Assembly: GCF_013391635.1 (NCBI RefSeq)
Contig: NZ_JACAWU010000001.1
Coordinates: 496,001-560,000 of the forward strand
DNA from: Natronomonas gomsonensis
GTDB taxonomy: Archaea > Halobacteriota > Halobacteria > Halobacteriales > Haloarculaceae
Length of the DNA stretch: 64,000 nucleotides
Direction of reading: 5' to 3'
Position numbers and translations under genes: made by a program. Below are positions 39,258-47,639 of this stretch, in pieces. Numbering within the stretch: position 1 is the stretch's first letter; each line of letters begins with the position of its first letter. The notes beneath the pieces were generated by a model that was not told the DNA's origin, did no database searches, and worked only from the letters and a program-made list of their open reading frames with translations.

Positions 39258-40130
39258 GTGTCCCTCGCTACTACGACTCAAGGGTGGCCGTTTTCGCGGG
39301 AGCTACTGCGTAGCGTCCGCGAACTCAAGCGCGCGCGCCGTCGTGGCGGGTGTGCGACGGGGTGTGACCACGACCGTGCCGACGACGGGCGCCTCCCGTG
39401 GTCGACGGACGGTGCCTACGGCGGCTGGGGGGGCCACGAGTACCACGGGACCGAGCCCGGCAGCGAGCGGACGCCCGTGGTGTTCGTCCACGGTAACCAA
39501 CGGGACGCCTGCGACTGGGAGCGCCACGCCGAGTTCTTCCTCCGGCGGGGCTACGGCGGCGACGACCTCTGGGCGGTGACGTTCCGGGAGGGAACCCCAA
39601 CTCACGCGGCGATGATTGAGAAACTCGACGCCTTCGTCGAGTCCGTCCGGGAGTACACCGGCGCCGAGAGCGTCGACGTCGTCGCACACAGCCTCGGCGT
39701 CACCGGCGTACGCTGCTGGCTCGCCGCCCGGAACCGGCTGTCGTGGGTCGATAGCTTCGTCGGCCTCGCAGGCGCCAACCACGGAACCGTCCTCAGCACG
39801 TGGTGTGCGGACACCGGGTTCGCTCGCGGCCCCTACCGAGTGAGCGAGTTCCTCCGCGACGACCACGACTCGGTCGACGGCCACCCGCTGGCTCGACTCA
39901 ACGAAAACGAGACCCCCGGCGACGTCGACTACTACACGCTCCGGGGCACCGAGGACCCCCTGTTCTGGAACTGCCGGCGGAGCCCCGAACTCGAGGGTGC
40001 GACCAACGTCGCCATCGAGACGGACCACGACGGCGTTCGCACCGACCGGACGGCCCTCGAGTACATCTACCGGTGGACTGCCGGCGAACACCCTTACGAC
40101 ATCCAACACCAGGTCGCCCTCCCGGAGTGA
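39258..40130 (+). CDS. lipase-like alpha/beta hydrolase
   Basis: A 290-residue hydrolase from GTG 39258, a start supported by the TATA spacing. The core has VVFVHGNQRDACDWERHAE (oxyanion loop) and the nucleophile elbow AHSLGVTG, with GLAGANHGT after it, as in class 2/LipA-type lipases. The catalytic acid and His are likely near TEDPLFW and IETDHDGV. There is no clear signal peptide; the N-terminus is basic. The substrate is probably an ester or lipid. Confidence 0.8.
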   Translation: MSLATTTQGWPFSRELLRSVRELKRARRRGGCATGCDHDRADDGRLPWSTDGAYGGWGGHEYHGTEPGSERTPVVFVHGNQRDACDWERHAEFFLRRGYGGDDLWAVTFREGTPTHAAMIEKLDAFVESVREYTGAESVDVVAHSLGVTGVRCWLAARNRLSWVDSFVGLAGANHGTVLSTWCADTGFARGPYRVSEFLRDDHDSVDGHPLARLNENETPGDVDYYTLRGTEDPLFWNCRRSPELEGATNVAIETDHDGVRTDRTALEYIYRWTAGEHPYDIQHQVALPE

Positions 40131-40181
40131 ACGCCCCGGGAGGGCGTCACGCTTACCCCACTCCGTGACCTCCGTCGGGAC

Positions 40182-40463
40182 ATGGCCGACCGCATCATGA
40201 AGGTCAACGCCTACACGACGCTGGACCTCCTCGACGGCGAAGTCGAGGGGCACGGCTTCGAGGAAGAGGCCTACGCCGTGGTGAACGTGACGAGTCCGCG
40301 GGAGAACCCCGACCACGTCTCGCTGCAGGTGGAGTTGGACAACACGCAGTTGGACCACATCGAAGCCCACGCCGAGACGGTTCGACTCTCCGCCGAGGAG
40401 GCCCGGACGCTGGCGGCCGACCTCGAAAAACACGCCGAGAAGGTAGCGGCGAACGAGGACTGA
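40182..40463 (+). CDS. DUF6360-like haloarchaeal protein
   Basis: A 93-residue acidic protein (RIMKVNAYTTLDLLDGEVEG, then SLQVELDNTQLDHIEAHAET) of a small haloarchaea-specific family that I recall as DUF6360. A beta-rich N-terminus is followed by a helical C-terminus. Function unknown. Possibly cotranscribed with the CPCC gene 25 bases downstream. Confidence 0.65.
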   Translation: MADRIMKVNAYTTLDLLDGEVEGHGFEEEAYAVVNVTSPRENPDHVSLQVELDNTQLDHIEAHAETVRLSAEEARTLAADLEKHAEKVAANED

Positions 40464-40488
40464 GACGCCCGGAAGGGCTATCGCCCGT

Positions 40489-40806
40489 ATGGTAGACGAG
40501 GGCACCGGCGGGTCCCCGAGCGGTGACGAGAACCCCGTCTCCCGGGAGTTGGGGTTCTGTCCGTGCTGTGGCTACCGGACCCTAACCCCGAACCAGCCGG
40601 GCTCCTACGAGGTGTGTGAAATTTGCGGCTGGCTCGACGACCTCTTCGGGTTCTACTACCCCGACACCCAGAGCGATTACAACTACGTCTCGCTGTCGAC
40701 GGCCCGCGAGAACGTCGCGGAGTTCGGCGCGTGTCTCCCCGGCGTCGTCGAGTCGACACGCGAACCCGACGGCGACGAACGGGACCCGAACTACCCCTAC
40801 GAGTGA
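40489..40806 (+). CDS. cysteine-rich CPCC protein
   Basis: A 105-residue protein with the family-defining CPCCGYRTL and a second Cys pair in YEVCEICGWLDD, then FYYPDTQSDYNYVSLSTARENV, which matches the CPCC family (PF14206 by recall). It likely binds zinc; function unknown. Confidence 0.82.
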   Translation: MVDEGTGGSPSGDENPVSRELGFCPCCGYRTLTPNQPGSYEVCEICGWLDDLFGFYYPDTQSDYNYVSLSTARENVAEFGACLPGVVESTREPDGDERDPNYPYE

Positions 40807-40813
40807 CCCACGG

Positions 40814-41632
40814 TCAGGCCAGCCGTTCGACGTCCTCGGGCGTCAACTCGATATCGGCGGCGGCGACGTTCTCCTCGAGGTGGGCGACGCTGGATGTGCC
40901 CGGAATCGGCAGCACGACCGGCGACCGTTCGAGCAGCCACGCCAGCGCGATTTGCTGTGGCGTCGCGTCGTGGGCGTCGGCCACCTCCTCAATTCCGTCG
41001 ACAGAATCCAGGTCGTTGGCCGCAAGCGGGTACCACGGAATGAAGCCGATACCGTACTCCGTGCAGGCGTCGAGCACGTCGCTCTCCTCGCGATAGCCGA
41101 CGTTGTAGCGGTTCTGAACGGTCGCGATGTCGACGATATCGCGGGCGGTGTCCAGTTGCTCGACGCTGACGTTCGAGAGGCCGACGTGTCGAATCAGCCC
41201 CTCGTCTTTCATCTCGGCGAGCGTCGCGACGCTCTCCTCGAAGTCGGCCTCGGGGTCCGGCCGGTGGAACTGATAGAGGTCGATTTCGTCGACGCGGAGA
41301 CGGTCGAGACTGCACAGTACGGCGTTACGGAGGTAATCCGGATCGCCGCGAGGGAGCCACTCGCCGTCGGTGTTCCGGAGTAGCCCGCCCTTCGTCGCCA
41401 CCACCACGTCGTCGTAGGGCGCGAGCGTCTCGCCGATGAGTCGTTCGGAGACGCCCGGGCCGTAGGAGTCGGCGGTGTCGACGAGGTCGACGAGGTCACT
41501 CGCCCGCCGGAGTACGTCGCGGGCGCCCTCTACGTCCTCGGGTTCGCCGATGATGTCCTCGCCGGTGATTCGCATCGCGCCGAAGCCGAGTCGACCGACT
41601 GTGAGTTCGCCGCCGATGTCGAAAGTGTCCAT
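40814..41632 (-). CDS. aldo/keto reductase
   Basis: A 272-residue TIM-barrel NADPH oxidoreductase from ATG 41632. It has LGFGAMRITG at the start, the catalytic pair VDTADSYGPGVSERLIGE (Asp, Tyr), Lys in VVATKGGLL, IDLYQFHRPDP, and the cofactor motif VLPIPGTSSVAHLEEN. It reduces aldehydes or ketones; the substrate is unknown. Its end lies eight bases from the convergent CPCC gene. Confidence 0.92.
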   Translation of the reverse strand: MDTFDIGGELTVGRLGFGAMRITGEDIIGEPEDVEGARDVLRRASDLVDLVDTADSYGPGVSERLIGETLAPYDDVVVATKGGLLRNTDGEWLPRGDPDYLRNAVLCSLDRLRVDEIDLYQFHRPDPEADFEESVATLAEMKDEGLIRHVGLSNVSVEQLDTARDIVDIATVQNRYNVGYREESDVLDACTEYGIGFIPWYPLAANDLDSVDGIEEVADAHDATPQQIALAWLLERSPVVLPIPGTSSVAHLEENVAAADIELTPEDVERLA

Positions 41633-41662
41633 ACGCAAGCATCGGCCGCCACCAACAAAAGC

Positions 41663-42232
41663 CTACACGCCGAGGAGATTACGAACGTCGTCCCACGAAT
41701 CGACGACGTGGGCACCGTCGCAGGCCGCGGGGTCGCTGTACGGCTGTCGCATCAGAAAGCCCGCTTTGCCGGCGTCGAGAGCGTTTGCGACGTTCGTGTG
41801 GTAGTCGTCGATGAGCGCATCGCCCGGTACGGCGCCCTTGTCCCGGGGGACTTCCTCGTGGAAATCGTCGTAAGGGACGCCGTGTTCGTCCAGCCACGCC
41901 TTCGAGACATCGTGCGTCTCGGGGACGCGGTGGGTGGCGATTTCGACGCGGTACTCCTCGCGGAGTGCGCCGAGGGCGTCGGCGACACCCGGCGTTGGGT
42001 CCATCCCACCGAAGTACCACTCCGGTCGCTCGGTCATCAACTCGGTGATGACGTCCCCGATGTGGCCGTCGATGGCCGGGTGCTCGTAGGACCACTCGTC
42101 GATGTCAGAGGGAGAAACGCCAAGGGAGAACTCCTCGTTGAGGTGTGTCACGAGCCGCGGGAGCTGGTCGGCGACGACGCCGTCGAGGTCGACGAGCAGC
42201 GTCGAACCGGGAGAGAGGGGACGAGTACTCAT
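41663..42232 (-). CDS. HAD-family 5'-nucleotidase-like phosphatase
   Basis: A 189-residue HAD hydrolase. Motif I LLVDLDGVVADQL gives the nucleophile and acid Asp; motif II is a Thr in EIATHRV; motif III/IV is in ALIDDYHTNVANAL. The 5'(3')-deoxyribonucleotidase type (NT5C-like) fits the length and the WSYEHPAIDG cap segment. It is likely a small-molecule phosphatase. Confidence 0.78.
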   Translation of the reverse strand: MSTRPLSPGSTLLVDLDGVVADQLPRLVTHLNEEFSLGVSPSDIDEWSYEHPAIDGHIGDVITELMTERPEWYFGGMDPTPGVADALGALREEYRVEIATHRVPETHDVSKAWLDEHGVPYDDFHEEVPRDKGAVPGDALIDDYHTNVANALDAGKAGFLMRQPYSDPAACDGAHVVDSWDDVRNLLGV

Positions 42233-42302
42233 TAGTGGATGTAGTAGTTCGAGCGGCTTAAGTTACACTTCGGGACGCCGTCACACGGCGGACGACGCCG
42301 TC

Positions 42303-43535
42303 TCACACTTCGACCGTCTCGCCCAACTCGGGCGCTTGCGCGTCGTGGCCCTCCGATTCCAGTTGCCCGGCGAACCACGCACAGGAGTCGCCGTGATTGA
42401 CCAGAAGCGGCGTCCCGCGGTACGCTTCGAGGAACGACCGCAGGCCGTCGCGGTCGGCGTGGGCGGAGAAGTCGTAGGATTCGACCTGTGCGCTCACTTG
42501 CAGGTGTCGACCACCGAGTTCGGCGCTGCCCGTCTCCAGTATCTCCCGACCCGGCGTCCCCTCTACCTGATACCCCGAAAAGCAGAGCTTGTTGACCGGG
42601 TTGGCGTGAATCTCGGGGATGTAGGTCATCGCCGGGCCGCCCGAGAGCATCCCCGCCGTGGTGATGATGACCGTCGATTGGTCGGCGATGCGTTTGCGCT
42701 GGCCGTCCCGCCCCGTCACGAACCGGGCGTTGGAGTTGGCCTTTCGCATCGCTTCGCCGTCGCGGAGGAACTCGGGATTCTGCCGGAGGAGCCGCGTCAC
42801 CTCCTTGCCCATCCCGTCGACGTAGCAGTCGATGTCGTGGGCGTCACAGACGAGCATCAACTCTTGGGTCCGACCGATGGCGAAGGCGGGGACGACGACG
42901 GTACCGCCCTCCCACAGCGTCGTCCGCACGCTGTCGACGAACCGCGATTCGACGGCTTCCCGGGGTTCGTGTTCCACGTCGGCGTAGGTCGATTCGGTGA
43001 TGACGACGTCGGCGTCGGGCCGTTCGGTCGTCGGCGAGACGAGGCGCTGAGTTCCGGTGTGGAAATCGCCCGTATACAACAAGCGCGTCTCCCCGTCGTC
43101 CACGAGGACGTGGGCGCTGCCGGGGATGTGGCCGGCGTTGAAGAACTCGACGCGGTGGCCGGCCGCCTCGAAGGCTTCGCGGTAGCCGTGGGGCTCCGAA
43201 ACCTCGGTGACGCGGCGGACGTCCTCCTCGGTGAACGGACACTGTGGGGTTCCGCCGTGGAGTTTCAGCGTGTCGCGGGCCAGCGTCAGGGCGAGTTCGT
43301 ACGTCGGCGGTGTCCAGTGAATCGGCGGCCGGGCGTCACCGGACAGAAGCGACGGCACCGCGCCGGCGTGGTCAAGGTGGCCGTGGCTGACGACGACCGC
43401 CTCGGGGTCGATGTCGCCGATTGGGTACTGCGGCGGCGAGTCGGTCTTGATGCCGAAGTCGAGCAACAGCGCGTCGTTGACGAAGACGGCGCTGCGGCCG
43501 ACTTCGCCCGCGCCGCCGAGGAACTGGACGTTCAC
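42303..43535 (-). CDS. beta-CASP metallo-beta-lactamase ribonuclease
   Basis: A 410-residue enzyme from GTG 43535. The metallo-beta-lactamase zinc motif is SHGHLDHAGAVPSL, with GHIPGSAHVLVDDG and YTGDF further on. The beta-CASP insertion has VVPAFAIGRTQELMLV and ITTAGMLSGGPAMTYI, and the final metal His is in FSAHADRDGL. This matches archaeal CPSF/RNase J-like nucleases acting in RNA processing. It lacks the KH domains of aCPSF1, so it is a shorter aCPSF2- or aRNase J-like protein. Confidence 0.88.
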   Translation of the reverse strand: MNVQFLGGAGEVGRSAVFVNDALLLDFGIKTDSPPQYPIGDIDPEAVVVSHGHLDHAGAVPSLLSGDARPPIHWTPPTYELALTLARDTLKLHGGTPQCPFTEEDVRRVTEVSEPHGYREAFEAAGHRVEFFNAGHIPGSAHVLVDDGETRLLYTGDFHTGTQRLVSPTTERPDADVVITESTYADVEHEPREAVESRFVDSVRTTLWEGGTVVVPAFAIGRTQELMLVCDAHDIDCYVDGMGKEVTRLLRQNPEFLRDGEAMRKANSNARFVTGRDGQRKRIADQSTVIITTAGMLSGGPAMTYIPEIHANPVNKLCFSGYQVEGTPGREILETGSAELGGRHLQVSAQVESYDFSAHADRDGLRSFLEAYRGTPLLVNHGDSCAWFAGQLESEGHDAQAPELGETVEV

Positions 43536-43692
43536 TACGCCGTCGTTGGCGGGCGGGCGGTTTGCCTTCGTCGGTTTTCGCCTCGGAACCGCCAGAGGCA
43601 GCCGACGGAGCAGAAGCTATCGGACGAAAGAACACGACCCGTCGGTGGACGCTGTTTCGGAGACAGCCGGCGCTACGCGCTCGCAGTCGATG

Positions 43693-43869
43693 TCACTCCT
43701 CGTCGTCGTCTTTCATTTCGCCAAGACGGTCGATGAGCGTCTCCTCGTCGTCGAACTCGAAGTTCACGTCACCGTCGTGGTCCTTCTCGTGGACGTTGAC
43801 GGCTTCCGAATCGTCGGTCTCGACGTTCTGGTCCTTCTGCTCGGATTCATCGTAACTACCGAAGCCCAT
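43693..43869 (-). CDS. DUF5786-like small acidic protein
   Basis: A 58-residue protein from ATG 43869, the start that gives the family opening MGFGSYDESEQ. Very acidic, with a HEKDHDGDVNFEF core and a helical acidic end. It is a small haloarchaea-specific family (DUF5786 by recall) with no known function. A longer frame back to 43977 is unlikely because that part is not conserved in style. Confidence 0.7.
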   Translation of the reverse strand: MGFGSYDESEQKDQNVETDDSEAVNVHEKDHDGDVNFEFDDEETLIDRLGEMKDDDEE

Positions 43870-44037
43870 ATACTCGATAATACGTGCCCGCCACGGAAAA
43901 GCGTCGGGATACCGCCCCCGGATGACATCGGGCTCCGTGTCACACCGTCGCGTATCGTCACTGTAACCACCTAACACCGGCGTCCGCGAGCGCTTAACAC
44001 GCTACGACCACTACGACCGAACGAGAACGACCCCGCT

Positions 44038-44694
44038 ATGTCTCAGCAAAAATCCGATTACATCGACGAGACGGAAATCGAACGCGAACTCGACGGTACA
44101 CCCGACGAGGACGCCATCGAGACGACCGTCGAGAGCCTCGAAGCCAACGGATTCGACGTCGTGGTCGTCGACACCGCCGACGAGGCACTCGAAACGCTCC
44201 AGTCACACATCCCCAGCGGCGCCTCGGTGATGAACGGCCACTCGACGACGCTCGAAGAAGTCGGGTTCGTCGAGTACCTCTCGGAGGGAACGCACGACTG
44301 GGAGAGCCTCCCGGATCGGATTTGGAGCATCGACGACGACGCCGAACGACAGGCCGCTCGGCGCGATTCCCAGACCGCCGACTACTTCCTCGGCGGCATC
44401 AACGCCATCGCCCAGACCGGCGAGTTGGTCGCGGCGGACCGCTCGGGGAGCCGTATCGGCGCCTACCCCTTCGCCGCGAGCAACGTCGTCATCGTCAGCG
44501 GCGTGAACAAAATCGTCCCGACGCTCGAGGACGCACTGGACCGACTCGAATCCGTCGCCTACCCGCTGGAGAACGAACGCGCGAAGGAGGCCTACGGCGT
44601 CGAGTCGGCCGTCGCGAAACAGCTCATCTTCCGGCAGGAACTCGAAGAGGGTCGGACCACGGTCGTGCTCGTCCGCGAGCAGTTGGGGTACTAA
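44038..44694 (+). CDS. LUD-domain (LutC-like) protein
   Basis: A 218-residue LUD-domain protein: ALETLQSHIPSGASVMNGHSTTLEEVGF, DYFLGGINAIAQTGELVAADRSG and NVVIVSGVNKIVPTLEDALDRL follow the LutC/YkgG pattern. LutC-type proteins belong to lactate utilisation complexes; here no lutA/lutB lies nearby, so a related stand-alone role is likely. Transcribed alone. Confidence 0.85.
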   Translation: MSQQKSDYIDETEIERELDGTPDEDAIETTVESLEANGFDVVVVDTADEALETLQSHIPSGASVMNGHSTTLEEVGFVEYLSEGTHDWESLPDRIWSIDDDAERQAARRDSQTADYFLGGINAIAQTGELVAADRSGSRIGAYPFAASNVVIVSGVNKIVPTLEDALDRLESVAYPLENERAKEAYGVESAVAKQLIFRQELEEGRTTVVLVREQLGY

Positions 44695-44719
44695 GCGGCG
44701 TTCTCGGCTCCGTTCTTTG

Positions 44720-45001
44720 TCATTCGCTCTTCCAGCGGCGCAGTTGGAACTCCGCGTATCCGCCGTAGGCGAACTCCAGGGCGCCGAGCCACCAGTTCCA
44801 CCGTTCGGCGGGACTGCCTTCGGGGGCGTCGGCCAACTGGACGACGACGTGTTCGGGCGTGAGTTCGACGTCGGCATCCTCGACGTAGCGGCCGCTGTCG
44901 GCGAGGTCGCGGGCGTGTCGTGCGACTGCACGGCGTTCGGCCTCGTCGCCCCCGAACGTCTCCAGGCCGGCCGCCAGTGCCTCGGCGTCGAACTCATCCA
45001 T
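44720..45001 (-). CDS. 93-residue haloarchaeal hypothetical protein
   Basis: ATG 45001 is taken because upstream codons are Arg/Ser-rich and unlike the rest. The protein is helical and acidic (DAEALAAGLETFGGDEAERRAV), then beta-rich with WNWWLGALEFAYGGYAEFQLRRW. No known function. Confidence 0.55.
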   Translation of the reverse strand: MDEFDAEALAAGLETFGGDEAERRAVARHARDLADSGRYVEDADVELTPEHVVVQLADAPEGSPAERWNWWLGALEFAYGGYAEFQLRRWKSE

Positions 45002-45105
45002 CGTGGCCCCGACGTAGAACCGCCGCCGACTTGAACGCATGGGGCGGAATACGGCGACTGGCGGTGACCCCAGCATACAAGCCTCAGCGCTCGGCAGGAG
45101 GAGTC

Positions 45106-45564
45106 ATGACAGACGTCGAACCACACGACGTGCCCGAGGCGGCCGTCGCGATGCTCCAGCAGTACCTCGAAAACGAACACGAGTTCCTCTCGTGGCTCGG
45201 GTTCACCGTCGAGGAGTTCGAAACGGGGCGGATGGTGGGTACCATCCCCTTCGACGACAAACTCACGAATCCGACCGACCCGCCGACGGTGCAGGGCGGG
45301 GTCGCCTCGACGCTCATCGACGTGGTCGGCGGCATCGCGCTGCGGCCGTATCTCACCGACCCGCTGGACGACGACATCGCCACCATCAACCTCAACGTCA
45401 ACTACCTACGACCGGCGGCGGGCGATTTGACGGCGACGGCGGAGGTCATCCGCGCCGGCGGGTCCGTCGGCGTCTCCTACATCGAAGTCGTAAGCGAGAC
45501 GCCCGACGGCTCCGAGGAACTCATCGCGGTCGGACAGGGCGCCTACCGGCTGTTCCGGAGTTAG
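45106..45564 (+). CDS. PaaI-type hotdog thioesterase
   Basis: A 152-residue protein from ATG 45106, with a GGAG purine-rich ribosome-binding-like stretch just before it. The hotdog pattern includes PPTVQGGVASTLIDVVGGIA (helix with the catalytic Asp) and INLNVNYLRPAAGDLTATAEV. It likely hydrolyses acyl- or aryl-CoA. It ends four bases inside the convergent MFS gene end. Confidence 0.88.
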   Translation: MTDVEPHDVPEAAVAMLQQYLENEHEFLSWLGFTVEEFETGRMVGTIPFDDKLTNPTDPPTVQGGVASTLIDVVGGIALRPYLTDPLDDDIATINLNVNYLRPAAGDLTATAEVIRAGGSVGVSYIEVVSETPDGSEELIAVGQGAYRLFRS

Positions 45565-46841
45565 GCAGCCGGCCGGTTGCGAGCGAACAGCCACAGCGAA
45601 CACAGGAAGGCGATGGCGACGGCACCGACGAGGATGCCGAAGGCGACTCGGTAGCCGAACTCGGTGTAGGTGACCGAGCCGGCGACGACCTCGTCGGTCC
45701 GGTAGGCGTCGAGTGCCAGCCCCATCAGCGTCGGGAACAGCGCGCCGCCGACGAAGCCGGCGGTGTTGACCACCGCCGTCGCGACGCCGCTGGCACCCGC
45801 CGGATACCGCTCCTTGACGATGGTGAATCCGAGCAACGCGCCGCCGAAGAGCAACCCCGAGAGGAAGTACGCGACGGCGACGGCGGCCAGCGGCGGTTTG
45901 CCGAACACCGGAATGATGGAGAGACCGACGGTGAGCAGGCCGAGCGAGACGACCATCGGGAGGATACGGCGCTCGATGGCGTCCGAAAGCCGGCCGAGCA
46001 GCGGCGGGCCGAACAGCGAGCCGACGCTGCCGAGAAGCGTGTAGTAGGAAGCCGTCGTCACGTCGAGTCCGTAGACGACCACGAGATACGGGATCCCCCA
46101 CAGGCCGAGCAGCGTCAGGAGCATCCCCATCGCCGCGAAGAAGACGAACGAGACCAGCCACTGGTCGAGGTCGACCAGCAGTCGCCGGAGGTGGGCGCCC
46201 GTCTCCCGGAGCGTCACGGAGGGCTGTTCTGGCACGCCCTGGATGGGGTCGAGGCCTGCATCGGCGGGCGATTTCCGAACGAAGACGAACACCCCGAGGC
46301 CGCCCGCGAAGCCGACGGCACCGAGCGCGAGCAGCGTCGGTCGCCAGCCGACGGCTTCGGCGGCCAGTGCCAGCGGCGTCGTCGCCAAAATCGCACCGAG
46401 GCCGGCCATCGCCCCCGTGAGACCGGTCATCGTCGCGAACTCGCCGGCGCGAAACCAGTTCGCGGAGAACCGGAGGATGGAGACGAAGATGACGCCGCTG
46501 CCGGTTCCGATGAGCGCCCGCGAGAGGAGCGCCGCGCCGTAGCCGTCCGCGAGTGCGAACGCGACGGCGCCGGTGCTGAGAACGGCCGCTCCGGCGCTGC
46601 CGACGTAGCGCGGACCGTAGCGGTCGGCCAACACGCCGGTCGGAATCTGGATGAGCGCGTAGATGTAGAAGAAGGAGGCGTGCAGCGTCCCGAGTTGGGC
46701 GGCCGTCGTCCCGAAATCCGCGGTGAGCTGTTCGGAGAGAACGGCCGTCGAGAGCCGGTGGAGGTTGACGAGCAAGAACACCGTCGCGAGCGCACCGAAG
46801 GCGAGCCATCGACGCTTCGTCGGGTCGGTGAGGACGTTCAC
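45561..46841 (-). CDS. MFS transporter (NarK/OPA-like)
   Basis: A 426-residue permease from GTG 46841 with twelve TM helices. The N-terminus reads TKRRWLAFGALATVFLLVNLHRLSTAV, followed by MFS loop DRYGPRYVG and later GRLSDAIERR between helices 8 and 9. Helix 1 has the LHR charge pattern of anion:cation or organophosphate-type MFS carriers. The substrate is unknown. A longer upstream frame would add a non-hydrophobic Arg-rich extension and is rejected. Confidence 0.85.
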   Translation of the reverse strand: MNVLTDPTKRRWLAFGALATVFLLVNLHRLSTAVLSEQLTADFGTTAAQLGTLHASFFYIYALIQIPTGVLADRYGPRYVGSAGAAVLSTGAVAFALADGYGAALLSRALIGTGSGVIFVSILRFSANWFRAGEFATMTGLTGAMAGLGAILATTPLALAAEAVGWRPTLLALGAVGFAGGLGVFVFVRKSPADAGLDPIQGVPEQPSVTLRETGAHLRRLLVDLDQWLVSFVFFAAMGMLLTLLGLWGIPYLVVVYGLDVTTASYYTLLGSVGSLFGPPLLGRLSDAIERRILPMVVSLGLLTVGLSIIPVFGKPPLAAVAVAYFLSGLLFGGALLGFTIVKERYPAGASGVATAVVNTAGFVGGALFPTLMGLALDAYRTDEVVAGSVTYTEFGYRVAFGILVGAVAIAFLCSLWLFARNRPAA

Positions 46842-46954
46842 TCCCGACACGTTTTCGACAGTTCGTCCTAAGTGTTGTGCCGGCGGCGGGCGTCCGGCCG
46901 AAGGCGGTCCGACGGGAGGACGCGGTCGACGCTTCGGGCGACGTTGCAGGCGAA

Positions 46955-47533
46955 TCAGGCGAAGGTTATCTCCTCTCGTGCGTGGACTTCGCCGAACAGC
47001 CACTCGGCGTGTTCGAGGGCGTACTCGCGGTGGTCGTCCTCGATGTAGCCGACGGCATCTTCGAGGAGAATCGGCCGGTAGTCTCGGAGTCCGGCGCTGC
47101 CGGCGGTGTGGAGCACACAGACGTTCGCCAGTGTCCCGCAGATGAGGAGGTCGTCGATGGCGTGGCTCTCCAGCCACCCCTCCAGTTCGGTCTGGTGGAA
47201 GGCGTCGTAGGTGTGTTTCACGACGACCAACTCGTCGTCGCGTGGGTCGAGTTCTTCGACCAACTCGGCCTCCCACGACCCTTCGAGGACGTGTTCACCC
47301 CAGCGGTCGAACTCGTCGTAGTAGTGGTTGCCCTCGAACTGCTCGGGCGGGTGTACGTCGCGGGTGAAGACGACTGACGCACCCGCGGCGCGGGCGTCGT
47401 CCACGAGGTCGACACACGGCTCGATGGCTTCCTCGCTCCCGGGCGCGTACAGTGACCCATCGGGGTGACAGAAGCCGTTCTGCATGTCGACGACGACGGC
47501 GGCGGTGCTGTCCGGGTTCAATTGGAGGCTCAT
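46955..47533 (-). CDS. isochorismatase-family hydrolase (nicotinamidase-like)
   Basis: A 192-residue enzyme from ATG 47533. AVVVDMQNGFCHPDGS gives the catalytic Asp. VVVKHTYDAFHQTELE gives the Lys, and LLICGTLANVCVLHTAGSAG gives the catalytic Cys in the cis-peptide loop. The most likely role is deamidating nicotinamide to nicotinate, because a nicotinate phosphoribosyltransferase gene lies 1.6 kb away. Other isochorismatase-type amidases cannot be excluded. Confidence 0.85.
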   Translation of the reverse strand: MSLQLNPDSTAAVVVDMQNGFCHPDGSLYAPGSEEAIEPCVDLVDDARAAGASVVFTRDVHPPEQFEGNHYYDEFDRWGEHVLEGSWEAELVEELDPRDDELVVVKHTYDAFHQTELEGWLESHAIDDLLICGTLANVCVLHTAGSAGLRDYRPILLEDAVGYIEDDHREYALEHAEWLFGEVHAREEITFA

Positions 47534-47639
47534 GGGTTGCGATTCGGGCGGCGAGCGCAAAACCGTTATCCCGCGGGCGAGGCCACCGGGCTGTCCGACT
47601 GCCGTGAACTTTTGCTCGTGGAGGCCGTCGGTGTCGGTA

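Noticed and set aside
42102..43736. 544-residue frame antisense to the beta-CASP nuclease
   Set aside because: The sense frame carries all metallo-beta-lactamase motifs; the antisense has none.
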